DNA of 54,774 nucleotides, from positions 847 to 55,620 of the forward strand of contig JAAAJB010000190.1 in the NCBI GenBank assembly GCA_016098155.1, written 5' to 3'. This stretch comes from Actinomortierella ambigua. Its lineage: Eukaryota; Mortierellomycota; Mortierellomycetes; Mortierellales; Mortierellaceae. Positions 1 to 12,588 of the stretch are shown here, piece by piece; position 1 is the stretch's first letter; each line of letters opens with the position of its first letter. Both the position numbers and the translations under genes were made by a program. Below the pieces are notes generated by a model. It made no database searches and was not told where the DNA came from. It was given only the letters and a program-made list of their open reading frames with translations.

Positions 1-585
1 AAAAAAAATTCCCAGGTTCATCCCCCAAAAGAAAAAGTTAGAAAAAAAAAAAAAAAAAAAAAAAGAGAGCACTGCTCGAGATCGGCTTTTTAGACCGCGC
101 GGCAACAGCCTTCAGAGGATGTACTGTGAATACTGTACCTGTACCTTCCGTGAAGGTTGAGGCATCCCCTCTTTCCATTGTTGAAGCGTGCTCAAACATA
201 GCTTTCCCCCTCCCCCTGTCGAGCAAAACACCCATGCAGCTCCTGTGGGTAGACTAGTGCATGGATTGCCTGCTTTGCATGACTAGAAGAGACAAGACAG
301 ACACAGGCTCTAAAAATACTGTGTACAGTATGTACGCGGAGTGTTATCGATGAGGACGCTGAGAGTGTGTGTGCAAGAGAGAGAGAGAGACTCCCTGCCA
401 TGCAGCCCTTCCCCAGGCACAAGCTTTTGGGCGCCACTCCTCCTCTCTGTTTGGGTGTTTGGGTGTGCAAGGATTGACGTTTGCGATTGGTTATCTTTGT
501 CGCCTTGATTTCCTGTTGCTCCTCTCTTTGCTACGCAATCAGAAAAACTCGATTCCCCCCATCTGTCATCCATTCAGCTCACAGC
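1..585. other. Left-edge spacer, no gene seen
   Basis: I see no credible gene here. The stretch holds a 23-base A run (42-64), a GA microsatellite (about 376-391) and GTAC-rich near-palindromes around 121-145 and 316-331 that recur elsewhere in the window. Its right end is the presumed promoter and leader of the NRK1 gene. The open frames on both strands are short, low in complexity and have no recognisable motif. Confidence 0.6.
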
Positions 586-862
586 ATGGCACATGACCAA
601 AGGAACACGGTAGTCGTCGGGCTAAGGTACATGGAGCCTTTTTTCCTTTCTTTCGCTTAGGAGGGTACAAGAGAGCATAGAGGGACAAAGCAAGGTTTCT
701 TATCCACTCACCATCTGCTTTCTGCTTCCCTCTTCTCCTAGTGGTCCGTCTTCTGGCGGCAAAACGGTGAGTAGACACGTAGCAGCATGAGAGTATGTGC
801 GTGCCTGCAGCGACATTTAGCCTAAAACAACAAAAACGCAAGAAAGCAGCTCAACTCCTTTT

Positions 863-917
<55 letters not shown>

Positions 918-1884
918 CGCGAAACTCCCTGTGCGCACATTCACGGGCCCCCGATAGTATCCACGGACTTTCCCCCTGACACCCCACCTCCCCTCTTGTT
1001 CATCACACGTCTTGATAATCTAGACAATCTCGCGTTATCTTCGCTCCATCTTGCCAAATGCCGTGATCCTGCATCAGGACGACTTTTACATCGCCGAGGC
1101 AGAGCTACCTCTTGACCCTCGGACAGGGTTGGCCAACTGGGACTGTGCGGAGGCCATCAACTTTGAGGCAATGGTCAATGTGCTCGAACACCTCAAGGGG
1201 CACAGTGGTCAGTTCCCCATAGGATTCGAGTCGAAAGAGGATCAAAATCTTGTGGGTGCCAAGGAACACGGTGCGCCAGTTGCACCGCATGTCCTAGACG
1301 CATTGAGGATCAAGGTGCTACAAGTTGTGGATCAGAAACGGCAACAGAGCCCGGCTAGCGAGGATCCTGTCTACCTTATTGTAGATGGGTTCCTTCTCTA
1401 CGCTAACGAGCGTCTCCGAAATGCCATCGATGTTCGTTTGTTCATAACGGCTTCGTACGCAGTGCTCAAGGAACGGCGAGAGTCTCGCAAGGGATATGTT
1501 ACAATGGAGGGTAATTCAACCAAGAGTACGACAGTCTTTCTTCTGACAGACGCGCAGTCTTGGAGATGGCTCACTCCTCTGCTTCCTCTTTTCTTTTCTT
1601 TTCTTTTCGTGTCACTAGGTTATTGGGAGGACCCACCAGGATACTTTGATGACATTGTCTGGCCAAACTACCTTGATTGCAATAAACCGTTCATCGGCCT
1701 CACCAATGCAGTCGTGAAGGGCGAGTTATCGGGCGAGTATGATGATCCACACCCCAAAAACGCCACGCTTCGGTTAGACCAAACAACTCAAGGTATCGAT
1801 ATCATCAGCACGGACAAAGTTTCGATCGAGACCATGGTCATACACGCCATTGATCTTCTTGTAAAGCGCCTCAAACAACTATAG
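586..1884 (+). CDS. NRK1: Nicotinamide riboside kinase
   Basis: Phosphorylates nicotinamide riboside (and usually nicotinic acid riboside) with ATP to give NMN, a salvage route to NAD in the cytosol. Model: exons 586-626, 742-766, 1024-1510 and 1619-1884, giving 272 residues. The Walker A loop GPSSGGKT (residues 15-22) appears only after joining the first two exons, where the serine codon is split AG/T. Exon 3 continues in phase with the conserved QDDFY (about 40-44), the PVD-like stretch after it, and the lid residues RRESRKGY. Exon 4 restores GYWEDPPGYFDD. Length is close to yeast Nrk1 (240). All introns are GT..AG; intron 2 carries a pure (TTG)18 repeat and intron 3 a TTTTC-rich tract. The start at 586 is the only ATG joined in frame to the P-loop. 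The uridine kinase family is the nearest alternative, but the QDDFY/RKGY pattern favours NRK. Confidence 0.92.
863..916. repeat. (TTG)18 microsatellite in NRK1 intron 2
   Basis: Eighteen perfect TTG units lie inside the 257-base second intron of NRK1, so the repeat is not translated in the spliced mRNA. Length polymorphism between strains is likely. This is directly visible in the sequence. Confidence 0.97.
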
Positions 1885-1976
1885 TCCGAATGTGTGAAGC
1901 CAAAGCAATGAAAAAAAAAGCTCCTTGAAAAGTAAACAAAGTATTGTACAAAGCAACTAGGATGAGATTGCCGGGT

Positions 1977-2815
1977 CTATGTCTGGAACTTCTTGAGATC
2001 CAAGATAGTGTTCAGAAAGTTTTGCAGGGCATCGTCGTCAATCTTGTTGGCAAGGCTAGAAGGTTGTAAGCCATGTGAGGAATAAATGTTAAAATTTGGG
2101 ACGTTTGTTCCAAAACTCTTCCGAGATGACAAAACATAATGCGCCTAACATACCTTGGCACCAACGCCTTGGCTTCTTCAGCCTCTTCGCAACAAAGGTT
2201 TGCCAACTGAGTCAGCTCAAAGCCCTTGAGAATTGTTCGGATTGGCTCTTCATTCATGCCCCTAATTATTGACCACGAAGCAAATAAAAAAAATTAGGCA
2301 TCGCTTCCTGCAGAGCGCGTCCTTTCAACTTGGTCAGCTGCCGAAAACAAAACGACCTTCGCTTTCTCATACTTTCTGACTTCACGGACGACATCTGCGT
2401 TGGTGAATCGGTTGAACTGGTTGACATAGTTCACTGTCTTTTGGTACACCCTAAAAACAATAAATGGTGCGTGTGCAAAGACAGTGAGTCCGATGGAGAT
2501 TGGCACGCCAACGAGGACGCAGATCGCAGCACAAAAGTGCAACATACTCTGAGGTGTTTGGCCGCTGTGTGGCCTCCAAAAGAATCTTGACCTCGGATAT
2601 GAACAGACAGGCTGATTCCTCATAGCCTATTTTCAAAGTATCAAGAGCCACAGAGACAAACGAGGCGAGTCAGGTCATGGCTACGTCTGCATGGCTCTCT
2701 CATAGCGTAGTGTCCGATTGTCGATGATGGCGAATATCATACCCTCTCCGAGCTTCAGAGTGGTGGCATCCTCCTCCTCGATAACGCCGCGATGAGGTCC
2801 CCGATGAGAAGACAT
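1977..2815 (-). CDS. RPB4: RNA polymerase II subunit Rpb4
   Basis: Rpb4 pairs with Rpb7 to form the detachable stalk of RNA polymerase II, which acts in initiation, termination and mRNA export. Five exons on the minus strand: 2815-2743, 2626-2548, 2450-2373, 2261-2154 and 2055-1977, giving 138 residues (human POLR2D has 142). Family signatures are visible in order: EEDATTLKLGE near the N-terminus, the FISEVKILLE helix, YQKTVNYVNQFNRF, then the highly conserved FELTQLANLCCEEAEEAKAL, and the IDDDALQ..L end. All introns are about 100 bases, GT..AG. The gene is convergent with NRK1 and starts only 172 bases from the ATG of ARP5 on the other strand, so the two probably share a bidirectional promoter. 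Confidence 0.95.
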
Positions 2816-2987
2816 TTTCTCCTGATGGTCTGAATAATGAACAAAGGAGAGATCTCTTCATGCACAAGGCCTTTTTATCAAAGAATTTAGAAAAGCCACC
2901 AAGTGATCTTGGACGGTTAGACCTCTGGCTCTGGGGAGCAGAGGAAGGTGGTGACACCAACAAAACTCTTACATCTTAACAACCACA
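2816..2987. promoter_or_regulatory. Divergent RPB4/ARP5 promoter region
   Basis: The 172 bases between the two start codons must hold both leaders and core promoters. I see no clear TATA box. Co-regulation of a polymerase II subunit and a chromatin-remodelling subunit is inferred from the arrangement only. Confidence 0.6.
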
Positions 2988-5900
2988 ATGTCCAAGGACA
3001 GCATGGATGTCGTCGAGCCCGAGATGCTCTACTCGGCGCAGACCGAGAAGCCCTTTGTGCCTACGCCAGATTACACGGACTACAATGACTCGTTCGCATC
3101 CACCAGCACTGCGATTGTCATTGACAATGGTATGCTTGACTTTCTCTACAACGTTTGGCAGCAAACAGGAGGACAACAAGAACCATGATCATGGGGAAAG
3201 AAAAGAAGCAACATAATGGGCTGACGGACGATCATATCTGCACTCATGGCAACCATTCATTAGGTTCGGCTCAGTGTCGATCTGGCTGGTCAAGCGAGGA
3301 CACTCCACGGTGTAAGTAGGGAACACAACTTTTATGCTCAAAAAGAACATCATGTTTTTTCGCTGTTGTACTTCATAGCTCGATGAAAGGCTTTCTCATA
3401 ACCTGCTCATCTTCACAATTCAACGATATTTCTCACTATCCCTCGACATTTTAGTGATTTTTGATAATCAGATCGCAAAGTTTCGTGATCGCAGGACCAA
3501 TGTCTCCAACACATTTGTAGGCAATGATGTGTACTCGGACCCTTTGGCGCGGTCCAACAGCCGATCAGCGTTTGACAGCAGTATCATGTGCAACCCTGAG
3601 ATCATGGAAGCTGTGCTAGATTACATTTTTGTCAAGCTTGGAGTTGACACAGAAACAGTCCAGCATCCTATCGTCATGACCGAGGCTGCTTGTGTGCCAG
3701 CCTACAACCGCAATCTCATGTCCGAGCTTCTCTTTGAGTGCTACCAAGTTCCTTCAGTAACTTATGGCGTTGATTCGTTGTTCAGCTTGTACGCCAATGG
3801 CTCTCAGCGGTCTAAAGATGGGATTGTCGTTTCGGCTGGAAACAACTATACACATGTTATTCCCGTGTCTGGAGGGAAAGTATACATGGAGCACGCCAAG
3901 CGGTAGGTCCTATGTTTATGTCTAGTCAGTATTGGTGGCATCTTTGCTTCACAGTCGTGAGACATGCTAACATTTTTTTTTTTTTGCCTCTTGTGATTTC
4001 ATCCGATCAAGGATATCGTATGGTGGACAACCAGCTGCCGAGTACATGCTCAAGCTGTTGCAGATGAAGTACCCAACATTCCCGCAGAAACTAACGATAG
4101 GACAATCAGAGTCGCTCGTCGTGGACCATTGCTACATTGCCAAGGACTACCTGGAGGAGCTGGCGTCGTACGAGGACCCTGAGGTTTTCAAAACCAAGGA
4201 CCGTGTGGTCCAGTTCCCATTTGTTGCACCGGTGATCGAAGAGAAGACAGAGGAAGAGCAGGCTCGACTGGCTGCAAAGCGCAAGGAGCAAGGAAGGAGA
4301 CTGCAGGAGCAAGCTGCGAAGGCGCGCCTGGAGAAGGTATTGCCATTTCTCTATGTACAACCATGCTCTTGTTTGAAGCACCCTCGATTGTCATGGATTT
4401 ATTGTCTAACTATCCATAATATGTGTCATGCTTAACTTCTTCTCCTTAGCTGATTCAACGAGAACAGGATCTGGAGCAGTACAAGGCGTTGAAGGAAGCC
4501 AAAACGGCTCTCAAGAAAGCGGATTGGGCCGTAAGGAACTAAAAGCACTGAGGATGTCGAACGCCAGAACGATAGCTGGGGCTCAGACTGATCACCTATT
4601 TGGCCTTTCTTGTGCGTTCAATAGGAGCAATTGCGGTCGTTTGGTTTCAAAGATGAGGCAGAGCTTGATAATGTCATGAAGACAACAGAGGTAGCGATTA
4701 AGCGAGCCAGGAACAAGGAGCTTGGTATTGAGGAGGAAGAAAAGGTATGCGGTCAAAATTTAGGAGAATCAAAGAACGACAACATCAAATGTTCAATTTT
4801 TTCAGCGAGACGTATGCGGTTGACGTATATGCTCATTCATCCTCTATTTTTTTATCAGGAACCACCAACATTCCCTCTCGTTGATGTGCCAGATGAAGAA
4901 CTCACAGAGGCGGACAAAAAGGAGAAGAAAAAGCAAAAGCTCCTCAAGGCAAGCTATGAGGCGCGTCAGCGAGCACGAGAGGCTAAGGAGGAAGAGAATG
5001 CACGCCAGGTATCGAACCCCATCCTTGTTTTTTCATGTTTTATTTTTTTTTTTTTAAGAAAAAATGCTGTTGCTGAGAATGAAGCACGCGATCCAAACTC
5101 CTCATCAATCGCTCTTGTTGTTAACTATAGGCCGAATTGGCCCGTTTGGATGACGAGAGACGAATTAACGAGCCTGAAAAGTGGCTTCAGGAGCTCCGGT
5201 CGAAACGACAAGATCTGGCGGATAAAATGAAGGCCAAACAGCGTTTGCGAGAACAACTATCCGACCGTCGCAGTCACGCCTCACAGATGCGAATGAGGTC
5301 TATTGCTGCTCTAGCAAGTGACGCACCACCTCCCAAGCGGCGCCGAAGAGGTCAAGATGGTACAGTTCTCTTTCTATCTCTCACGCAAACACACACTCTC
5401 TCTATTTCTCTATCTCTCGGCTTGTTCATTCACCGAAAATGACCCATGTCTCACTTTATTCCTACTTGAATTGTCATTTTAGAGGACACCTTTGGAGCCG
5501 ATGACGAAGATTGGATGGTGTACCGAGAGATTGTAAGTGTAGCTCATAAATGCAAGTCAACAGAAGTTTAGGATAGCGAAACTTATGAACTGCGAGATTA
5601 CCGAAAGAACTCACAATTTTGCGTCTGGTGGACGATACCCCTTTTTTCCTTATGGATAATAACTAGAGCAAAGAGGATGACTCTGAAGATGAGGAGGACT
5701 CACAAATGCTAAACCAATACGAAGAGAGTTTGATCAAGTACGACCCCGAGTTCTTGCAGGAACATCGGATGAATGCCTACACTCCAAAGAACTCATTCTT
5801 ACATTACTATACGTGGGGTCTGGGACCTTGGGACCCAGCTGTGGGCCCTAGCCTCGCCCAGACGTACCAGCTTCATCTGAACGTGGAACGAATCCGTGTT

Positions 5901-6293
5901 CCCGAGGTGCTTTTCCAGCCCGGCCTCATTGGACTGGACCAGACGGGTTTGTTGGAGACGATCCAGGATGTACTGCGGCGGTTCGATGCTCAGGCTCGAG
6001 AGCGTCTTGTCTCCAACATCCTGGTCACAGGCGGCATGGCCAAGACGCCAGGCCTTGTGGATCGTCTCGACTCGATGATGCGCTCCATCTTGCCTGCTCA
6101 AACGCCCGGACAGCCACAAAACTACCAGGTGCGTCTTGCACAGGACCCATTACTCGATGCTTGGCGTGGTGGAGCTATGTTTGCACGAGAGGAGGGTATG
6201 CTCAAGCAACACGCGGTGACGCGCCAAGAGTACGAGGAGATGGGAGGAGGATATATCAAGGAGCATCGCCTGGGCAACTGCTTTGTAGCTTAG
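2988..6293 (+). CDS. ARP5: Actin-related protein 5 (INO80 complex)
   Basis: Nuclear actin-fold subunit of the INO80 chromatin remodeller; with Ies6 it couples ATP hydrolysis to nucleosome sliding. Ten exons: 2988-3129, 3264-3311, 3455-3902, 4012-4336, 4450-4530, 4625-4744, 4859-5008, 5131-5359, 5483-5532 and 5667-6293, giving 739 residues (yeast Arp5 has 755). Visible motifs are the N-terminal phosphate loop IVIDNGS..CR.GW, the middle actin segment with MTEAACVP, a long charged coiled-coil insert rich in K/E/Q/R (about 300-540) typical of Arp5, a basic PPPKRRRR patch, an acidic DDEDW stretch, and the C-terminal actin segment FQP.LIGLDQ.GL...LVSNILVTGGMA. The C-terminal exon is intron-free. 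The insert and the order of motifs separate it from Arp4, Arp6 and Arp8. Confidence 0.93.
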
Positions 6294-9219
6294 ACTCTAT
6301 TGGTACCTGTAGATCCCTAATAATGAAATCGTGTCATCAGCCTCTGTGCGTGCGTGTGCGTCCAAATAAGTCAATGGCACCTCCTTTACATATGATCACC
6401 TAGAAGTAATGAAGAGGGACAGCCTATTTTTCGTCGAGTTGCTACCCGAGACGTGTGGTCAGTGTAGCCTTACTGCTTTTGGAAGTACACGATGGCCTAC
6501 TGGACATCTCTTTTTAGCACTCTGCTTCCGATTAAGGGCAAGTGAATGTCTGCCACTATTTTTTTTCTCTATAATTGGCGCAAGTAGACCTGAAAACCCA
6601 AGTGGCGGTGTGCAACTGAAACTCCGACATATTACAATCAAGCAGGGGCTAGACTTTCGACCCGACAAGAGAACCCTTCTATTCTCCTTTGAGGACTCTT
6701 TTATGGCGCTTCCGTGCATGGAACCCGTAAGCAAAAATAAATAAAGATATAAAAAGATCAGGAGAGAATGGAGATACAAAGCGCACTGCGTGCTCGTTTC
6801 CTTCACACTATATAAGCTAAATGCACCAGACAACCTTAAATGTGTGCTTGGCCGAAACAACGCGCCCACCAAGAACGCAGTAATGGGCGATAGTGTCCTT
6901 GCTTGCGAGGAGATGACGTGGTGAAAAAAGAACGATAAGGGACTTTAAAACTTGCGGAAGGCCAAACAAGGCTATGCTCTGCCTCACTTGGGATGTAACG
7001 CTCGTCTTTCAAGAGTTGACGAACCATGCCGACCAGCATGCTGCCGTGCCAGGTGTTGCAGTTTTCATTCAAGTGAGGACCAATAGACCTCTAAGCGTGC
7101 GCTTCCGCGTCGATCAGGGCAGCCGAGTCTGAGATGCATGCGTCGATCAGGAGTCTATCGCAATAGAGACCCCGCACAAGGCAGTGTGCACACGACCCAT
7201 TATCTACAACACCTCTCCACATCTGCTTCTCTATCCGTACCAGCCACCAGTTTGCTATGCTTCTCCATTAGTCTTGAACTCTGGTCCTCTAGCATTCACG
7301 ACAGTTTTGTTTTTGGGGGAGTTTAACAACAACCTCCATGCGGCAATATGTTATCCGCGATGAGATCTCAGTACGGGTGGTAGCAGAGCTTAACTTTCAA
7401 ACCCTACCCTGTGCCATGTATAAAGTCACCCTATCCCCCCCTCCTCCCCATCCCCCCCCCCAAAGTAGGAATTCCAGAAGCGCCATGGTGGCGAGAATAA
7501 CAACGGCGACAAAGAAAATCGCGGGGTCGACTCGCAGAAGAGCCAGAACAACGGTGCCTCAACGTAGACGATAAAAAAGTTTTGCATTGTCTCGACCACT
7601 CTTGCATTTGTGGCCTGTCAAAAACCACACTACACCGTGAAGGGCATGTGTCTTTTCGAGTCGCAGGCAACATGATCAATGATCAGCATACTTTGCGCTG
7701 CAGATCATGTTCTCCCACGAGGGGGATTGACTGGTGGATCATTGGCTTCTTTTTTTACACCTGCAATGTCGTGATTGGAGGTAACACCTTGCGGTCCGTC
7801 CATTCTCCCCTTTTCCGATGACCAGCCAACCCACCTACCCCCTCTCCTGAAATCTCGGGAACTTGAAAAAATTATGGACAAGCGTCTTTGTTATTTTTGG
7901 AAATGGGGTGAAAAACAGGGGTGCGCGTGTGTGTGTGTTTTGTCTTTGGTGAGAACGAGATCTGGAGTAACAGAAAACTCCAGGACATCCCGACTTTAAT
8001 GACAAGAAATTAAAGGGTATCACAGGTACAACAGAACAAAAAACCTCGCAGAGGTGGCAAAGAAATCATTCATTCCTTTGTGCACCGAAGGACGAATCCC
8101 CCCTCCCTCACCACGGCGTCAACCGCAAGTATCAAGGAGGAAGAAAGGAGGAAGCCTAGTCCCTAGCAACGATGATTTCATGCAGAGGCCTGGCCTCTTG
8201 TATTCCTCCCCTTGACGCACGTCTCAATGTGTGTAAGAGTGTGCATGTGCGTTTGTGTGTGTTTGTGTGGTCCAAAGGAGGGGAGCACAAAATGATCCGC
8301 ATGAATACAAAGATGATTACGACAGAGGCCCACCGCTCGCAAACAGCAAGAGTATGCAGCAAGAATGGGATCGAACCACACCCTACCCACCCCACCCCCG
8401 AGCCGAGTATGCGACTAGCTTTGCATCCACCCTGCTCAGGCGACGCCCTCTTCCTGACAAAGTGCCCCTACCATTCCTTCTTTCCCTGGAGGAAGGGGAG
8501 AGAGGTAGAGACATCACCCTATGAGCAGTCATGGAATGAAAGTGCATACACGGGGCAAGGGGACAGAAAGAGAGATAGAGAGAGAGAGAAGGAAAGAGAA
8601 AGAGAAAAGAACAAGCGCCACTCTGGCACTTTGAAAGATTGAGTTAAAAAAAAAAGACCGGGGACTCAGTCTCGAGCACAGGCTGGTAATCTCCGTCTAT
8701 CCACACGAGCGAGAGGGCCACTACAAATGAGATTGCGGACAATGGATAATCCCTCATTGCATGCGCCACACCTGGTGAGCCCACCCAGGGGTGTTGAGAT
8801 GGACTTTCTCCTTCTAAAAAAGCGTTTATGGTTCTGGTGAATGACCCAATACAGTCCAAAAGCGGCGATATAAATAAAAAAAAAAAAAAAGACGAGATTC
8901 GGCGGTTGGATACTCCAGTCTGAAAGAGAGAGAGAGTGCCTGGTCCTGTTCTTCCCTTTTCTTTAAGTCTTCTTTTTCTTTCTGTTTCTCTTTTTTTTCT
9001 TTTCCTGTTTACATTTGCACTCTTCTTCACCATTGTCCCCTTCCTGTCCTTGTTTCTCTTCGACCCGACTCTCCTGTCTGTGTGCACCACATACTACTGT
9101 AGTCAGCAACAAGAGGCCATAAAAACGAGAGACCCCTCTGTTATAAATCCACCTTGCTTCTCCTCCCATTTTTCCAAACATCGTTCTCTCTCTTCTTCAC
9201 TTGCCACTGTCCTATTGTC
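6294..9219. other. Long gene-free spacer upstream of CotH1
   Basis: About 2.9 kb with no recognisable protein, tRNA or transposon on either strand. Visible contents are homopolymer and dinucleotide tracts (a C-rich run about 7436-7462, GT tracts about 7927-7940 and 8224-8268, a GA tract about 8565-8605, pyrimidine-rich DNA 8945-9070). The right end carries a TATA-like element before CotH1. It may be regulatory sequence for the CotH gene or hold non-coding transcripts; nothing specific can be supported. Confidence 0.55.
9142..9148 (+). promoter_or_regulatory. TATA-like element of CotH1
   Basis: A TATAAAT match lies 72 bases upstream of the CotH1 start codon and is followed by a pyrimidine-rich leader, a usual fungal core-promoter layout. 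Assignment is by position and sequence only. Confidence 0.45.
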
Positions 9220-12200
9220 ATGACTCGCCTCACCCTTGGCCTTGTAGCCGTGTTCGGCCTGGCCTCCTCGGTGTTTGCTGACAGTAAGTACTATTACCAT
9301 TCCAACGTCCCCACCGTCCAGTCTTCCTACCGTTTGTGCTCATGGACGACACCGTTTTACTCTGTCCCCCCCTCTTTCTACTCTCCTGCTCCAAACACGC
9401 GGCACTCCCTTCCACCCAATGACTCCCTCTCCTCTTCCCACCTCACACGACTGGCCATGGCCATATCCAAGGAGATTAAACACTCAAACGAAGGCACGCG
9501 ACCCTGTTCCTCCAAACCCACACTACCTCTGCATACATTCTGAGCTCGTGGACTGCCTCTGTCGCACTTCATTCACCCCATGAGTACGAATGGCACGTAC
9601 TCAGACATGTTCTTCCAGGCACACACAACTCGTACCACCTCTTTATTATCCGAAACATCGGCAATGAGAGGAGGGAGGCGTGGAGGAATATGGCGGAGGT
9701 CCATGCCTTGTTTTGTTGTTGTTATTGATGTTGACCACTGTCCAACCGTCTGCCCTAAAAAAGACAGGCAAAGAGGGAGAGAGAGAGAGACGACCGTTGC
9801 AAGCCTTTGAAGGCGTTGTGGTTAGTCATAGTTGCCCTGCATCTGTTGCCCTCTGCGTAAGGAAAAACGAGGGAAGGAAGGGGATGGGATGAGCGAGGGG
9901 CAGCGGCGACACGCACCCTCCTTCCATTTCTGTCCCTCTTGGCATCCATCCCCCCCAAAAGCACGCCAAAAGCAGCGGGAGAGAAAGTGGGAGAGAGCAA
10001 GGCTCTATTCACTTGTTGATTCGCCTCTCATTCGACCTGGTCACCTAATAATAATGGTCGGCTGAGAGCATCTCCCTTCAGTAATTACCCGCGTCCCCCC
10101 CCCTCGCACCCCCGTCCCTTTCGCCGCCCACCCAATCATACCCCGTCCGAGCTAATTTAATTCATCATGTATACCTGGATATCCACGGTGGACGCTCCTC
10201 GCCACGCGACCCAAACCGCAGTTCAGTAGCGCCCTGTACATTGTTCCAGGAAGTAGCAGCCACAGACATCGCCCATCGTTTTTCAAGGGCTCTCCCCACT
10301 CTCTCCCTCCCTCTCTCGCTTTCGCCCCTCTACGCTACGCCCCTCCTTTTTGCCTTTCGCTTGGATCTTCCTTTCTTTCCTTCCTTTCTTCCTTTCTTCC
10401 TTTCCCTCCTTCCTTTCTTGATCAGTACCCGTTTTGTCTAACATACCCTTGAGATCTGACCTTGCATGCAAGGGCGCACGTGCAGTATGCTTTTGTCCTT
10501 TTTGTCGTCGCTCCTGCGTTGCTCACATTTTCTTTCAACCGCATTCTCGCACCGCCGCCCCCTTGTCACTCGGAGCACCTACACGTTCTCATGTTATGAC
10601 ACCCTTTTTTTTTTCAATGGTGTTCTCCTTGCCCAAAACAATGCCCCCACCTCCTTTCGCTTCTTCCTTGCCTCGCTTTCAATATGCTCCTGTTTATACT
10701 CATTCTCCTTCCCTTCCTTGGGACAAAAGTGCTTCTGGAACATGCATCAGACTACTGCACGGATTGATAACTATGACCTAATCATCGTTACTAACGTTCC
10801 CTAATGCTTGATTCCTTGGATGATTTTTGATTCCTAATAGTCACATTCAATGTCATTGGCTACCCTTCAAATCCTAACGGTGCTTTTGGTGTCCAGATCA
10901 ATGGTCAGGTCACGACCTTGAAAACCGACCAGGATCATTTCCCAGTCTGGAGTGGCGTTGTCGCTGGCACGACCTCGGCCGTCCAGTACAGTTATGTTGA
11001 ACTGTCGGCTCTTACAGGCGGCACGGTCGTCAAGTCGGAGAACTTTACGCGTTCGCTGAACGTGACTGATACGGCAACTCCCAACGAGTTTTTCCAGCGC
11101 AAGACAACTAAATGGAAGGACCTGTTCCGTCTCCCTTACTCGTACCTGGCGACATGGCCCTCGGGCAGCAAGGCCTTCAGGGATAACCAGATTGCCACGT
11201 TGCACCTGACAGCCCCCAAGGCAGAAGTCGACGCACTAAACGCCAACCCAGCGCAGGAGGCGACTGTGAAGGCAACAGTTCGATTTATCAATGACGACAC
11301 CATCTACACGCAGACCAACATCACGCTCAAGACGTCCGGCAAGTCATCCAAGGATTTTGCCAAGCAGTCGTACAAGCTCTCGTTCGATGACAAGTACAAC
11401 CAGACATTCTTCCACCGCCCCAATATCAAGCTGCGCGCCGAGGCCACTGATCCTACCATGATCCGCGAGCGCTTGTACATTGACATGCTCAACGCCGTCG
11501 GTGTTCCCACTCAGCAGGGTGCATACGTCCGCCTGTTTATCAACAACGAGCCCTATGGTCTTTACCTGATGGTCGATGACATCAAAAAGTCATTTATCCG
11601 CCAGACCATCCTGCAGGACGATGACACCAAGCCCGTCGGCACCATGTTCCAGTGCAATGCTGGATCGAAGGAGGACCAGGCTGATCTGGTGTGGAAGGGT
11701 CCTACCAACACCACTTACTCCAACGACGCATACATCTTGGTCACGGACCCGCCTGCTACGGGCGCTGACCCCATGGCTGGTTTGATCAAGTTCATGGAGG
11801 AACTCAAGGACTACAATCCTGCATCGACCCCCGATCCCGTCAACTTTTGGAATTCGACCCGCCTAGAGCTGGATGGCTTCTTGCGCAACATGGCCCTCGA
11901 GTATCTTGGTGGCGCCTTTGACAACTACTGGATGGCTGGCTCCAACTACTTTATCTACCAGAACCCTGTGCTCAACAACCGCTGGCAGTGGGTGCCTACG
12001 GACTTTGACGGCACGTTTGGCTCTGGATTCCCAACGAACGTGCTGACAACCTACCAGAACTACTACAGCTTCCAGCCAGACCACCCGCTCGTCAGCAAGC
12101 TGATCATCCAGACACCAGCGATCCAGGCCTTGTTCAACGAGACGCTCAAGACGATTGTGCAGTACACCTTCAAGCCCGAGGCGATGAATGCGCGCATCGA

Positions 12201-12588
12201 TGCCGTTCACAACATGATTGCGGAGGACGTTGCGTGGGACATTGCCACCCCTAAGAAGAGCCCTGGCCAACAGACGGGCTTCACGGTGGACGACTTTAAC
12301 AACAACCTGAATGTAGCAACGAAGGACATGCAGTACGGTCTCAAGCCATGGGTGGCCGACTACGTCAAGATCGTCACCACCCAGATGGGCTTTGATGTCC
12401 TGCCTGGTACAGCTGACCGTGTGACCCCTCCACCCAAGCCTGGCGACAAGCCCGAGAAGGGAAGCGGCGGCGGCGGCAAGGGCGGTCGGGGTGATCACAA
12501 TGCCGGCACGACTGTGACCTCTATTGGCGCCTTGATGACGACATTGCTGGCTGGTGTCGTGGTGTTGGCGACCGAGCTTTTGCTCTAG
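9220..12588 (+). CDS. CotH-type GPI-anchored surface protein, paralog 1
   Basis: Secreted CotH-kinase-fold protein; bacterial CotH is a spore-coat protein kinase, and CotH proteins of Mucorales sit on spore and hyphal surfaces. Two exons, 9220-9283 and 10841-12588, give 603 residues. Exon 1 encodes only a signal peptide (about 21 residues, hydrophobic LGLVAVFGLASSVFA). Exon 2 opens with the beta-rich FNVIGYP domain, then the CotH core: a conserved ERLYIDMLNAVGVPTQQGAY block, LFINNEPYGLYLMVDDIKKS, and PTDFDGTFG (about 370). The C-terminus has a Gly/Lys-rich linker with an RGD triplet, then a hydrophobic tail ending LLL, as in GPI-anchored proteins. The 1557-base first intron is far longer than the roughly 70-150 bases usual here. 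Paralog 2 lies 3.4 kb downstream in the same orientation. Substrate and exact role are unknown. Confidence 0.9.
9284..10840 (+). other. Very long first intron of CotH1
   Basis: A 1557-base GTAAGT..TAG phase-1 intron directly after the signal-peptide codons. It is rich in pyrimidine tracts, including a CCTTTCTT tract about 10367-10420. I found no conserved exon inside. An alternative is that part of it is a separate transcript or a downstream promoter. Confidence 0.75.

Noticed and set aside
6459..6872. 137-residue minus-strand frame downstream of ARP5
   Set aside because: No motif and lies in the expected 3' untranslated region and spacer; composition matches the spacer.
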